A DNA stretch of 64,000 nt from the NCBI GenBank assembly GCA_019695335.1, contig JAIBAF010000008.1, forward strand, positions 19,048 to 83,047, written 5' to 3'. The number at the start of each line of letters is the position of its first letter. The stretch's first letter is position 1. The position numbers and the translations under genes are program-made. This DNA comes from a bacterium. GTDB taxonomy: Bacteria; CLD3; SB21. The notes under the pieces were generated by a model that saw nothing but the letters and a program-made list of their open reading frames with translations, searched no databases and was not told the DNA's origin. Shown piece by piece: positions 1-8,706 of this stretch.

Positions 1-718
1 CGTAACGTACGTCTGAAGTTTTTTCAAGAATACTGGCGCCGGCACTGGTATCTTTCTGTTGATATCCGAAGTCGTAATTACGCAAATCCAGACCGATTGT
101 AAAATCACATTTTCGTAGATCGTTGGAAATAGCATAGCGTACGGACCATTTGTCAATGGTCAGTTTTGGCGTAGCCAATAAGAAAATTTCACGGAAAATC
201 CCACCGTAAGTTTTTGGCTGCAAGAGAGAGGATCGTCTCGGAATAGTGTTATGTGCGTTGAGTGCGCTATTGACCGTAATTTCAATCGTATTCGTTTCGC
301 CGACTTTAATAAGCCCGTCGCTAAGGTCAATCTCGCGGCGAAGATAGCCTCCGTTATGATTCGCCACAAATTCGCCGTTGATTCTTATTTCGGCTGCAAA
401 ATTGATCCCGAATGAAACAAGACGGAAATGCAAATTTTCAAATTCAGGACCAGGCACAAACGAACGACGGTAAACAACTTTACCCTCGTAATCATAATTG
501 CTCGGGACAAGAATTTTAGTCTGGAAGTTTTCATAAGTAATGGCCCACTCGCCCGCAAGATCCAGCACCTGACGATTGTCTGATAGCGATAGATAATTGC
601 GCAAAAGTTGTTCGTCATAACCACTTTTATCGCCATAAACTTTGAATTCGTCCACAGCATGAACGGAGGTTGCCAGAATCAAAAATATCCCAACAACCGG
701 TATCGTCAATATTCGCAT
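1..718 (-). CDS. Glycoside hydrolase family 2 protein, N-terminal part (runs off window)
   Basis: This open frame begins with ATG at 718 and stays open to the left edge, giving 239 codons without a stop. The first ~22 residues (MRILTIPVVGIFLILATSVHA) are a Sec signal peptide, so the protein is exported. The mature part reads like the jelly-roll sugar-binding domain of GH2 enzymes (beta-galactosidase, beta-glucuronidase, beta-mannosidase): DLAGEWAI at about 54, PSNYDYEGKVVYRRSF at about 73, then INGEFVANHNGGYLR and the conserved PKTYGGIFREI stretch. The catalytic TIM barrel lies outside the window, so substrate cannot be told. A CGGAG ribosome site lies 7 bases before the ATG. The gene follows the arginase stop by 16 bases and probably shares its transcript. 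Family assignment is from motif recognition and is fairly sure; the specificity is unknown. Confidence 0.8.
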   Translation of the reverse strand, partial: MRILTIPVVGIFLILATSVHAVDEFKVYGDKSGYDEQLLRNYLSLSDNRQVLDLAGEWAITYENFQTKILVPSNYDYEGKVVYRRSFVPGPEFENLHFRLVSFGINFAAEIRINGEFVANHNGGYLRREIDLSDGLIKVGETNTIEITVNSALNAHNTIPRRSSLLQPKTYGGIFREIFLLATPKLTIDKWSVRYAISNDLRKCDFTIGLDLRNYDFGYQQKDTSAGASILEKTSDVRY

Positions 719-734
719 GGGGTGCTCCGGATTT

Positions 735-1643
735 CTAAATGATACTTTTGCCGAAAAATGAAGCAATGAGTTCGACGCCGACTTTGGCGGTTGCGTTACG
801 AACATCGAGAATCGGATTGGTTTCAACGTATTCCAGTGAAAGCGCTTTTTTAGATTCACATAAAGTTTCCATGACATAATGCGCTTCGCGGTAGGTCAGT
901 CCGCCGTTGACGGGAGTACCCACGCCCGGTGCGAGCGAAGGATCAAGACTGTCGGCATCGAAACTGACATGTACGCCTTCGGTATGGCGTGATGCAATGT
1001 CGATAGCTTTTTCCATAATCCTGTGGATTCCCTGTTGGTCAATATCCCGCATGGTAAAAATCGTGACTCCCATTTTCCGGATATTTTCGATTTCGCCTTT
1101 ATCCAACGTTCTGATCCCGACAAGAACCGTATTGGCCGGATCAACTTTGGCAAAATCGCCCCCGACAGCGGTTAATTTCGAATGCCCCACGCCGAGCGAA
1201 ACGGCCAGAGGCATCCCGTGAATATTTCCGGAGGGAGACGTTTCAGGCGTATTCATATCCCCGTGGGCGTCTACCCAGATAATTCCGATTTTCTTGTGGC
1301 GTTTACGGAAATGAGAAGACACGCCTGCCACCGTACCGATAGCGATTGAATGATCTCCGCCGAGTACCAGTGGAACCTCATGATCATCGAGGGTCTTTTC
1401 AACGATTTCAGAAAGTGCAGTTACGCCTTTGACAATTTCATTCAAGTATTTAAGTTTCTCATCACCAACTTTAAGAATCTCAGGCGCTTTAGTAACAATG
1501 TCGCCTTTATCTTTGATGGTATAACCCAATTCATTTAGACGCTCCGCCAGACCAGCTATACGAAGCGCCGATGGTCCCATATCCGTACCACGGCGGCCCG
1601 CGCCCAAATCAAGCGGAACACCAATAATTCTGATAACCGACAT
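735..1643 (-). CDS. rocF: Arginase
   Basis: Predicted cytoplasmic Mn-dependent ureohydrolase that cleaves arginine to ornithine and urea. The 302-residue length is normal for bacterial arginases. All metal-binding motifs are visible: GGDHS (His98), DAHGD (Asp125, His127, Asp129) and SFDADSLDP (Asp229, Asp231). The loop SGNIHG (His142) and the late Glu in EYVETNP (Glu274) match catalytic positions of the family. The N-terminal GVPLDLGAGRRGTDMGPSALR and the VGTPVNGGLTYRE loop favour arginase over agmatinase or formimidoylglutamase. It has its own candidate promoter (1683-1711) overlapping the end of the Wzi-like gene, and the GH2 gene follows after 16 bases. No urease or ornithine-using gene is nearby, so whether it serves nitrogen supply or polyamine/proline synthesis is open. 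Confidence 0.93.
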   Translation of the reverse strand: MSVIRIIGVPLDLGAGRRGTDMGPSALRIAGLAERLNELGYTIKDKGDIVTKAPEILKVGDEKLKYLNEIVKGVTALSEIVEKTLDDHEVPLVLGGDHSIAIGTVAGVSSHFRKRHKKIGIIWVDAHGDMNTPETSPSGNIHGMPLAVSLGVGHSKLTAVGGDFAKVDPANTVLVGIRTLDKGEIENIRKMGVTIFTMRDIDQQGIHRIMEKAIDIASRHTEGVHVSFDADSLDPSLAPGVGTPVNGGLTYREAHYVMETLCESKKALSLEYVETNPILDVRNATAKVGVELIASFFGKSII

Positions 1644-1682
1644 GCTAAAACTGATTTGTTTGGATGGAAAAAAATGCTGAAG

Positions 1683-1711
1683 AATATATTTTTTTTGAGG
1701 CTAATAATCAA
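1683..1711 (-). promoter_or_regulatory. Sigma70-like promoter for arginase
   Basis: On the minus strand a TTGATT box (1706-1711) and a TATATT box (1683-1688) are separated by exactly 17 bases, the spacer ending in eight A residues. Transcription would start near 1676, about 33 bases before the arginase ATG. The -35 box overlaps the last codons of the upstream Wzi-like gene. The same run of eight A followed by TATAT and CTTC occurs in the promoter at 37765-37793. It is called by eye, without start-site data. Confidence 0.5.
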
Positions 1712-3389
1712 GCTTATAACCGACTACGAGGCGGTTTTGGGTTAATGTCCGACCTTTGGTATTCTGGTAATTAGCCGTGTGCGAATGATTGGCAATTGCA
1801 AAAAAGTAGTGATTGTGAAAAGTTTCGACCTGTATATTCAACCCAAAGGCATTTTTTCGTTCGTTGATTCCTTGTAAGAAATGCTTTTTTTGTTTTCCTG
1901 GAGGTAAATCAACAAATCCCTCTTCATAACCAAACCGGTAAATATCGCCCGTCCCATGACGTGTCAACTCGTAATTGACAGCAATGTTATAACGGCGCGC
2001 CGGCCGGTACCGAAATTCAAAAAAATAATCGTCTGAATTCGGTTGTAGAAAAGAACCAAGGCCTTTCCCAAAATGAGTGTAGTTAATGAGATCCCATTTG
2101 TGCGCATAAACAAACGGCTCAATCCGGGAATATTCGAAACGAAAGTCCAGATCATGTAATTGAAACGGCTCGACCCAATACGTGCCAAATTGAAATGCCC
2201 AAGTCTGCTTCCAATAAGTAAAGGGATTTAAAGAAGTAGAAAAATCATCTAAATAAAGCGACGCATACATTTTAAAATTCTTAAATGGAAAAGCTGTCAC
2301 ATCAAAACTAATTGTATTATTATCCTTATCTCCAAGATATTGTTCGGTAATATGATAAACCGTTATAGGGTTTAAGTAAGCCACCTGCACTCCACGTTGT
2401 CCATAAATCACGCTTTCGTTACCGGCAATAAATAGCCATGGAAAAACTTTAAATTCCAGCCGATGCGCCACAAAGTATTTCTTTTCGCTGCTGTCACCGG
2501 CTGCATTGAAAACAAACCGGTCACTACGGAGCCAGCCGTGAATATAGGTAAACTTAATTCTCTCAAATGTCACATCCATTCGGAGATTATCAAACGGGGG
2601 CGCATTGTCGGATAAAATCAAATTGCCGCGTTTAGCCGGTCCCAAGCTCAATCCGTCCTTCCCAAATTGCAAACGAATCCATCTCGGTTGAATAACGGCA
2701 TACGCATTGGCTTCGAGCGAATAAACGTTTTTAGACGCCGGATTAAAATTAATATTCCCGCCGCTTTGTTCAAGCTCGCCAAAACTGTATTTCCGGTCCG
2801 ATCCCTGAATTAATGTACTGGTGAATTCCGAATAAAAAGCTACGGAATTTTTAACAATGCCCCGTGCACGTCCTAGTACGCCGGTAAAACTGACATTGTC
2901 ATTCAGAGAATCTTCTTGGCCGTTATAGCGTGTCAGTTCAAAAGATTGATTGAAGAGCGCATCACCGATAACATAACTCGGCTCATCTGCCGTATCTTCA
3001 AAATTAATCAAATGTTTCTCGACTTCGACTTCCGGAACTTCTGCAGCAAGCTGTTTCAATTCGAAATAAAATTCGCCTTTTAATTTCATGAATAAATCAA
3101 ACTCTATTCGCGTCAGCAAATCAGTATGAATTTTTAATTTTTCATCTAAGGTAAGAATCAATTTCAGAACAGCATTGCGCGTGTAGGGTTTGTTGCGCCA
3201 CTCAATAGAAGTGGGGATCACCCCTTTGGTTTCAAGGCGTTCAATCCATTCATAAACGAAATGGTTGAGGGGAATATTTACGGAAGGTTGTTTTAAGAAT
3301 GATTTAACTTTTTCATCATCAAGATTTTGGGCACTAACAGAAGAAATTCGAAACACTAAAAAAACCACTAATGCTAAATAAAAACGCAT
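1701..3389 (-). CDS. Wzi-like capsule assembly outer-membrane beta-barrel protein
   Basis: A 562-residue protein with a clear signal peptide (MRFYLALVVFLVFRISSVSA, then Q) and a body rich in alternating aromatic/polar strands ending in a hydrophobic Y (GYKLDY), as expected of an outer-membrane barrel. The segment FGKDGLSLGPAKRGN followed by LILSDNAPPFDNLRM is the hallmark of the Caps_assemb_Wzi family (PF14052); the N-terminal HFVYEWIERLETKGVI helix is typical of FCB-group members. Wzi helps attach or organise capsular polysaccharide at the cell surface. A strong AAGGAG lies 5 bases before the ATG, which fixes the start. It is the last gene of the polysaccharide cluster, 35 bases after the sugar-transferase gene, fitting a final-step surface role. 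No binding data can be read from the sequence. Confidence 0.78.
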   Translation of the reverse strand: MRFYLALVVFLVFRISSVSAQNLDDEKVKSFLKQPSVNIPLNHFVYEWIERLETKGVIPTSIEWRNKPYTRNAVLKLILTLDEKLKIHTDLLTRIEFDLFMKLKGEFYFELKQLAAEVPEVEVEKHLINFEDTADEPSYVIGDALFNQSFELTRYNGQEDSLNDNVSFTGVLGRARGIVKNSVAFYSEFTSTLIQGSDRKYSFGELEQSGGNINFNPASKNVYSLEANAYAVIQPRWIRLQFGKDGLSLGPAKRGNLILSDNAPPFDNLRMDVTFERIKFTYIHGWLRSDRFVFNAAGDSSEKKYFVAHRLEFKVFPWLFIAGNESVIYGQRGVQVAYLNPITVYHITEQYLGDKDNNTISFDVTAFPFKNFKMYASLYLDDFSTSLNPFTYWKQTWAFQFGTYWVEPFQLHDLDFRFEYSRIEPFVYAHKWDLINYTHFGKGLGSFLQPNSDDYFFEFRYRPARRYNIAVNYELTRHGTGDIYRFGYEEGFVDLPPGKQKKHFLQGINERKNAFGLNIQVETFHNHYFFAIANHSHTANYQNTKGRTLTQNRLVVGYKLDY

Positions 3390-3424
3390 CCAACTCCTTA
3401 TTCAATTTTCAATTCTTAATTGAT

Positions 3425-4825
3425 TCAATACCCTTTGGTGTCAATCTTAATCATTTGCCAGACGGTCAGCAAAATAATCTGGATATCGAGCCAGAATGTC
3501 CAGTTTTCTATATACCAAATGTCATGCTCAACGCGTTTTTGCATCAGGATCGGATCTTTGGTTTCGCCTCGATAACCGCTTACTTGCGCCCATCCGGTCA
3601 CTCCCGGCTTAACGAGATGGCGTAATAAGTAGTTGTCAATAATTTCTTTCGATTCCAAATTAAGCGGTGTCGGATGCGGACGAGGACCAACGACAGACAT
3701 TTGGCCTTTGAGGACGTTCCAAAATTGCGGCAGCTCGTCCAGATTCGTTTTTCTAAGGAATCTTCCGATTTTAGTTATACGTGGATCATCCTTGGTAGCT
3801 TGTTGGTATTTGCCACAATCATCAATATCCTTACTATCAGCACGCATAGAACGGAATTTATAGCATATAATTTTCTTATTTCCACGTCCCCATCGTTCTT
3901 GTTTAAAAAACACGGGGCCAGGTGAACTGAATTTAATCATCAGCACAATCAAAGGCCACAGCCATAAAAAAACTAATATAAATAACATCACCGAAAATGC
4001 GGCATCAAAAACCCTTTTTAATACATACCAGTGCAGTTCATCCAGTCTAATCGTACGAACAGAAATGACCGGAAATCGATCAAACATGCTGATCTCAAAT
4101 TTCTCAGACATAAAGCGAAAGTAATCTGGAATAATTCTCACTCGCGTCGGATAATTATCGCACGTTTTAATCACCCAGTCCAGTCTTTCAGTTGCATACG
4201 TTGGTAAAGCAACAATCACATCATCAACGACACTTGTCGAAAGAATCTTATCCAATGCGTCAATCGTACCTAAATATTGACCGTTCAGATAATTTTTCGA
4301 CTGGTCATCTAAAAATCCGATGACTTTATAACCAAAGTGTGGATTGGAGACTACAGCATCAAAAAAATTTCTGCCAACCTCACCTGCCCCAACGATAAGG
4401 ATTTGCCTGAGATTTCGTCCACGCCGACGTAACAGATTCAAAACTCTGCGGATGATAAACCGTTCAATGGTTAATCCGCAGAATAGACCAAATGCATAGA
4501 TGAGTACAAATGAGCGTGATAAAGTAATTTCCTTCATAAGAAAAATAATAACAACAATAGAAATGACTTGAATCAAAACATTTTTTATAACAATGATCAA
4601 TTCAAAACTGAAGTTACGTGAACGAAATTCATTGTATAATCCAGTCATACGTGATGAAAAAAACCAACTAACGAGCAGAGAGAACAAAAGGAAATAATCG
4701 CTTAGAAGTAACGGACGGGATTGAGTAGTGGAAATAAAATAAATGGAACATAGAAATGATATGGATAAACTTATAATGTCAGAAACAACCCTGACAACAT
4801 GTAATAACTGACGATGAAAATGCAT
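3425..4825 (-). CDS. Polyprenyl-phosphate sugar-1-phosphate transferase (initiating enzyme of polysaccharide synthesis)
   Basis: A 466-residue WbaP/WcaJ-type membrane enzyme that would load the first sugar phosphate onto undecaprenyl phosphate at the inner membrane. The N-terminal ~130 residues hold four or five hydrophobic helices, followed by a CoA-binding-like Rossmann domain with ILIVGAGEVGRNFF. A membrane helix leads into the catalytic Bac_transf domain (PF02397): SSPGPVFFKQERWGRG, YKFRSMR, KTNLDELPQFWNVLKG, MSVVGPRPH and KPGVTGWAQVSGYRGE. The Asp-Glu pair of LDELPQ is the known catalytic element. The full-length, multi-helix form is usual for Wzy-dependent systems. Sugar specificity (glucose, galactose or another) cannot be read. 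It lies between the WecG-like and Wzi-like genes. Confidence 0.93.
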   Translation of the reverse strand: MHFHRQLLHVVRVVSDIISLSISFLCSIYFISTTQSRPLLLSDYFLLFSLLVSWFFSSRMTGLYNEFRSRNFSFELIIVIKNVLIQVISIVVIIFLMKEITLSRSFVLIYAFGLFCGLTIERFIIRRVLNLLRRRGRNLRQILIVGAGEVGRNFFDAVVSNPHFGYKVIGFLDDQSKNYLNGQYLGTIDALDKILSTSVVDDVIVALPTYATERLDWVIKTCDNYPTRVRIIPDYFRFMSEKFEISMFDRFPVISVRTIRLDELHWYVLKRVFDAAFSVMLFILVFLWLWPLIVLMIKFSSPGPVFFKQERWGRGNKKIICYKFRSMRADSKDIDDCGKYQQATKDDPRITKIGRFLRKTNLDELPQFWNVLKGQMSVVGPRPHPTPLNLESKEIIDNYLLRHLVKPGVTGWAQVSGYRGETKDPILMQKRVEHDIWYIENWTFWLDIQIILLTVWQMIKIDTKGY

Positions 4826-4949
4826 ACATCTTCAATCCACAGTATAGATTCTTAAGTTAATTAAGCTGCAAGGTAGTATAAACGCGGCGTAATGTATGTT
4901 TTTTTATTCAAAATTTAAATAGGAAAAACTACATTTAAAAAATCGAATT

Positions 4950-5720
4950 TTAAAATGGCTTTCTAAGAATGAATTTATGTTTTAGAAAAAGATAAATAAA
5001 ACAAGTATTGGTAATTAAATAGCGCTTCCATAGTCGCCTTGGCTCTTGGCATAGTCGATACAACCAGTGAAAACCTGATTTTTGAATCCATTCAGGCGGT
5101 GCTTTTAACACGCCCGCATGGATATCAAAAGCCGATCCTACAGCAAGCAACGGAGCTTGAATTTTGTCCAAATGGTTACCAACCCATACCTCCTGCCTTG
5201 GACACCCTCGACCAACCAAAATGATATGCGCTTGAGAATTATTAATTCTTTTAATGTCTTCCATATCTTCCGTATCGGTGGCTTCTCGAAATCGATCGGC
5301 TTGTACGCCACAAATACGAATATTCGGAAATTTTTCTGTTATAAATTCTGCAAAAAGATTCACTGTCCTCTGAGTGCTTCCGAATAAATAAATACCAAGG
5401 CCATACCGATCGGCTTTTTTTAAAATCTCAAAAGTCAATATTGGACCATGAACCCGGTCTTTTAAAGCAATTTTGTAAAAACTATTTAATGCCCACCGAA
5501 CAGGATGACCATCTGGAACAATCATGTCGATTTTTTTAAGCTGTCGGTAGATTTCTGGCTGTAAAATAGACTCTATTAAGCCATGCACAGCAAGCGCCGA
5601 AAGTCCAAAACTTACTCTGTTTATTGCTTTTTCAATTACGATATCACTGCAATAATTATAATCGACGATAGAGTAGTTAACTCCAAATAACGATCTGCTT
5701 TCCCATTTATTAGTTTCCAT
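4950..5720 (-). CDS. WecG/TagA/CpsF family glycosyltransferase (GT26)
   Basis: A 256-residue peripheral inner-membrane glycosyltransferase. Family marks are the nucleotide-binding PDGHPVRWALN near residue 70, YLFGSTQRTVN near 116, LVGRGCPRQEVWVGNH near 170, and the basic C-terminal PEWIQKSGFHWLYRL followed by RRLWKRYL, which anchors such enzymes to membrane. GT26 members add the second sugar of a lipid-linked repeat, classically N-acetylmannosamine (TagA) or N-acetylmannosaminuronate (WecG). This fits the upstream UDP-GlcNAc 2-epimerase and UDP-HexNAc dehydrogenase genes, so a HexNAcA donor is likely, by inference. It follows the FG-GAP protein gene by 34 bases; the ribosome site is weak (AGG 6 bases before ATG). 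Confidence 0.9.
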   Translation of the reverse strand: METNKWESRSLFGVNYSIVDYNYCSDIVIEKAINRVSFGLSALAVHGLIESILQPEIYRQLKKIDMIVPDGHPVRWALNSFYKIALKDRVHGPILTFEILKKADRYGLGIYLFGSTQRTVNLFAEFITEKFPNIRICGVQADRFREATDTEDMEDIKRINNSQAHIILVGRGCPRQEVWVGNHLDKIQAPLLAVGSAFDIHAGVLKAPPEWIQKSGFHWLYRLCQEPRRLWKRYLITNTCFIYLFLKHKFILRKPF

Positions 5721-5754
5721 GCGATACCTACAATTAGAGATGGTAGGTTAGAGT

Positions 5755-8487
5755 TTATTTTAAGAAAGTTATTTTCTTTGCCAAAGATGTTTTCATTTTA
5801 CTTGATAAACTTTTTGCACGCAACAAAACAACGTAGACGCCGCTTGCTAAATTCTGTTCTGGTCGCCATTGTATTTCATACTGATCCGCCTCAAATTCGC
5901 CTTTGGACAATACGACTATGCGTTGCCCTAATACATTATAAATTTCCAATTCAACGAAACTTTTCTCGGGCAAATCGAAACGAATTGTCGTTGCCGGATT
6001 AAATGGATTAGGATAACTACTTTCCAATGCATAATTTTTTGGAACAAGTTCTGGATTGAGTACACGTTTCAAAGTATAAAATTCATTGGTATCTATTTCT
6101 GAACTGAAGTGTACGCCATCAAACGCAGCTACATACCATTTGTATTTAGCATTTTCCTTGAAAACACTTCCATCGATTATTACAGAAGTATCAGTGATAC
6201 CCGTAATCATTGAATCCAAACCATCGCCAAAAATTCTAAATGCATAGTCTAGTGCGCCTGATAAATCTGGATCAGACGATTTCGTCCATATAAATGTCCG
6301 AGGAATCGGAAACTTATATAACGTTAGTGCATCCTCTTGTAAAGGATACAAAAGCTGGACGGATAGCGGTTCTTCGTTTTTCGAGACGCGCAGATTATAG
6401 CTTTGAATTCCTATTCCTTGATGATTATCCCGAACAAGTATCGTTACTAAAGTATCACCCACAGCTTCACGTATCGGTTTTCCCATAACTACACCTGAAA
6501 TACTGTCAATAGTAAGCCAAGTTGGCGCAGTTAATAGATCATATCGTAGGGTGTCATGGAATAGGAGGCTATCCTGATCTTGTGCATGCGACTGATAGCT
6601 GTATAAAATACCTTCTTTGGCTGATGTTTCAGGAATTGACACAAAAACCGGTATTATATTTTTTCTGGTAGCGAAAGTAAACACGTCACTCCAGGCAGCA
6701 TCAGTTCCCACATCCAGAACTCTGACGCGCCAAAACAATGTGTCGATGTTTGAGAATTGTGTACGGTAAATCGTGTCGGTCAAATTCGATATTTGGATCA
6801 GCGGATTTCTGAAATCAGAGTTTCGATTGATTTCAAGCTCATACGTATGCGCGCCGCTGTTATATAGCTCCCACGCAAGGGATAGTGAATCTTCCGCCAG
6901 AACGATACCGTTGTTTGCAACGCTGGAAAGTGAAGGTATAAAATAGTTGATAGGCAGGTGTATCGAATTATTCATCAGAACTCTGCCGTCACGCCGAATT
7001 TCGATCGTGCGGTTTAGTGCCCCGCTCCCCAGTGAAGACGGATTAACCGATCCTAGTACGGGATTCGTTGCTTTAGAAAGGCGTACTACGTAAGGCAGCA
7101 CGGACGGAAATGTCACCTCAATATTATAATTACCGGTTTCCGGTATTCCAAAATGGGTCGCATATTGGTTTTGTGATAAGTACTCTTGCCCGAGTCCGAC
7201 AACTTTTGTATACATCATTGTATCCGTTCCGGCATCGTAAATTCGTATTGTTGCTCCAAATTGATTCTCATTCCCGTTTTGATCGGTAACTTTTACAAAA
7301 ATATAGTTATCGTTATTCAAGTGATTTTCGAATAAGATCGGCGCATTCGTGACGAATGCCAATTGCCCGATAGCAACATCCATATCGCCGTCATTATCAT
7401 AATCTGCCCAGGCCGGAGTTGTATAATTTGTTTGGTTTGGCAATCCAAGTGACGATGTCGAATCGGCAAAGTTTTGGCCGTTGTGATTTTTGAACAGTGT
7501 GAAAGGGTCAGTGCCGTTATACATTGAACCGTACCAGATATCGAGCCACCCGTCATTATCATAGTCAATAAAGCCTGCACCCCAGTTGACAGTATGCGGT
7601 AATCCATATAGATCCGTGACATCCTGAAATGTCCCGTTCCCAAGATTCTTATACAATTTTGTATATCTATCTGGATGTTCGCAAATAAGCAGGTCGATGA
7701 ATCCGTCATTGTTGAAATCACCTGCCGATCCGCCTTCGTCAAATGAATGAGGCAGCCCGGCAGTAGCTGTGACATCTGTAAACGTTCCATCCGAGTTATT
7801 GCTATACAACGTCGCACTTAAATATAAGTCCAGATCGGAGTCGTTGTCGTAGTCAAAAATCATTGTAGCTTCAGCATTTACAAAAGTGGAGATACCGGAT
7901 GCTGCCGTGACATCTGTGAAACCGTTCTTGCCATCGTTACGAAAAAGATGATTACCCGTAGGCGGGTTAGATGTTCTATAAAAAGGCATGATCACATCAA
8001 GATCGCCGTCGCCATCGTAGTCAAAGAAACGGGGCGTTTCTCCGTCGCCTGGCAAATTTAATCCGGATTGCGGAGCCACATCCAAGAACTTACCGTCACC
8101 GAGGTTTTTAAATAGTTGCGATCGTGCAGACGCAAAAGCTTCTGTCCGGCTCAGCAGGATAAGATCGGGCCATGAATCGTTGTTATAATCTCCCCATGAA
8201 CCACTGACGATGGAAATGCCAGAATTCAGACCGGCCTCCAAAACCATATCACTAAAGGATCTGTTCTTATTATTCAACATGAGATGATATTGTCCGAGAT
8301 TACCATCCCTGATAAAAATATCCTGGAACCCATCTTTGTTATAATCGCACCATGCTCCATTCAGCATTCGATTAATGCCAATATTAAATCCCGAGGATAC
8401 GGACTCATCGGAGAACGTCTGCGATATAGCGTTCTCAGTTATTAGTATGGACAGGATGAGTAGCAGGAGATTGCGGTTTCGGGCCAT
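5755..8487 (-). CDS. Secreted FG-GAP/VCBS repeat protein with ASPIC/UnbV domain and T9SS type A sorting domain
   Basis: From the ATG at 8487 the protein has 910 residues and starts with a clean signal peptide (MARNRNLLLLILSILITENA). An in-frame ATG at 8520 has a better ribosome site (AGAGG) but adds an odd hydrophobic leader, so the start is uncertain. The first half carries at least seven FG-GAP/VCBS repeats with DxDxDGxxD-type calcium loops (DYNKDGFQD, DYDGDGDLD, DFNNDGFID, DYDNDGWLD, DYDNDGDMD), expected to form a beta-propeller. Next comes an ASPIC/UnbV-like segment (NQFGATIRIYD to THFGIPETG), then Ig/cadherin-like domains, and finally a ~90-residue module containing YPNPFNPATTIRF and SGVYVVLL, the T9SS type A sorting domain. 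It is therefore predicted to reach the cell surface and be anchored there. It is embedded between a glycosyltransferase gene and wecG. Confidence 0.85.
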   Translation of the reverse strand: MARNRNLLLLILSILITENAISQTFSDESVSSGFNIGINRMLNGAWCDYNKDGFQDIFIRDGNLGQYHLMLNNKNRSFSDMVLEAGLNSGISIVSGSWGDYNNDSWPDLILLSRTEAFASARSQLFKNLGDGKFLDVAPQSGLNLPGDGETPRFFDYDGDGDLDVIMPFYRTSNPPTGNHLFRNDGKNGFTDVTAASGISTFVNAEATMIFDYDNDSDLDLYLSATLYSNNSDGTFTDVTATAGLPHSFDEGGSAGDFNNDGFIDLLICEHPDRYTKLYKNLGNGTFQDVTDLYGLPHTVNWGAGFIDYDNDGWLDIWYGSMYNGTDPFTLFKNHNGQNFADSTSSLGLPNQTNYTTPAWADYDNDGDMDVAIGQLAFVTNAPILFENHLNNDNYIFVKVTDQNGNENQFGATIRIYDAGTDTMMYTKVVGLGQEYLSQNQYATHFGIPETGNYNIEVTFPSVLPYVVRLSKATNPVLGSVNPSSLGSGALNRTIEIRRDGRVLMNNSIHLPINYFIPSLSSVANNGIVLAEDSLSLAWELYNSGAHTYELEINRNSDFRNPLIQISNLTDTIYRTQFSNIDTLFWRVRVLDVGTDAAWSDVFTFATRKNIIPVFVSIPETSAKEGILYSYQSHAQDQDSLLFHDTLRYDLLTAPTWLTIDSISGVVMGKPIREAVGDTLVTILVRDNHQGIGIQSYNLRVSKNEEPLSVQLLYPLQEDALTLYKFPIPRTFIWTKSSDPDLSGALDYAFRIFGDGLDSMITGITDTSVIIDGSVFKENAKYKWYVAAFDGVHFSSEIDTNEFYTLKRVLNPELVPKNYALESSYPNPFNPATTIRFDLPEKSFVELEIYNVLGQRIVVLSKGEFEADQYEIQWRPEQNLASGVYVVLLRAKSLSSKMKTSLAKKITFLK

Positions 8488-8706
8488 GACGATGTATAAA
8501 AAAATTATCAAATTGTCCATGTTGCCTCTGAAAATGTAGTTGATATTCAGGCTCCAAATATTCAATTTCTATGCCAAAAATAAACTTGTAGTCAATCATA
8601 TCAATGTTGATTTTATTCGTTTAAGTGTATCCTTGATTTGACAAATTTTCCCCAATGACGGAAAGGCCGTCACAAGATACACTCTTTTGTATTTACTGAA
8701 AAAGAT

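Noticed and set aside
7317..7817. Long minus-strand frame of 166 codons inside the FG-GAP protein gene
   Set aside because: It lies in another frame of a repeat-rich real gene, with His/Ile/Met-rich sequence typical of shadow frames.
8566..8660. Bacteroides-type promoter (TTTG and TAnnTTTG) upstream of the FG-GAP gene
   Set aside because: A TATTTTTG box exists on the minus strand, but its distance to a TTG box does not fit, and other promoters in the window are sigma70-like.
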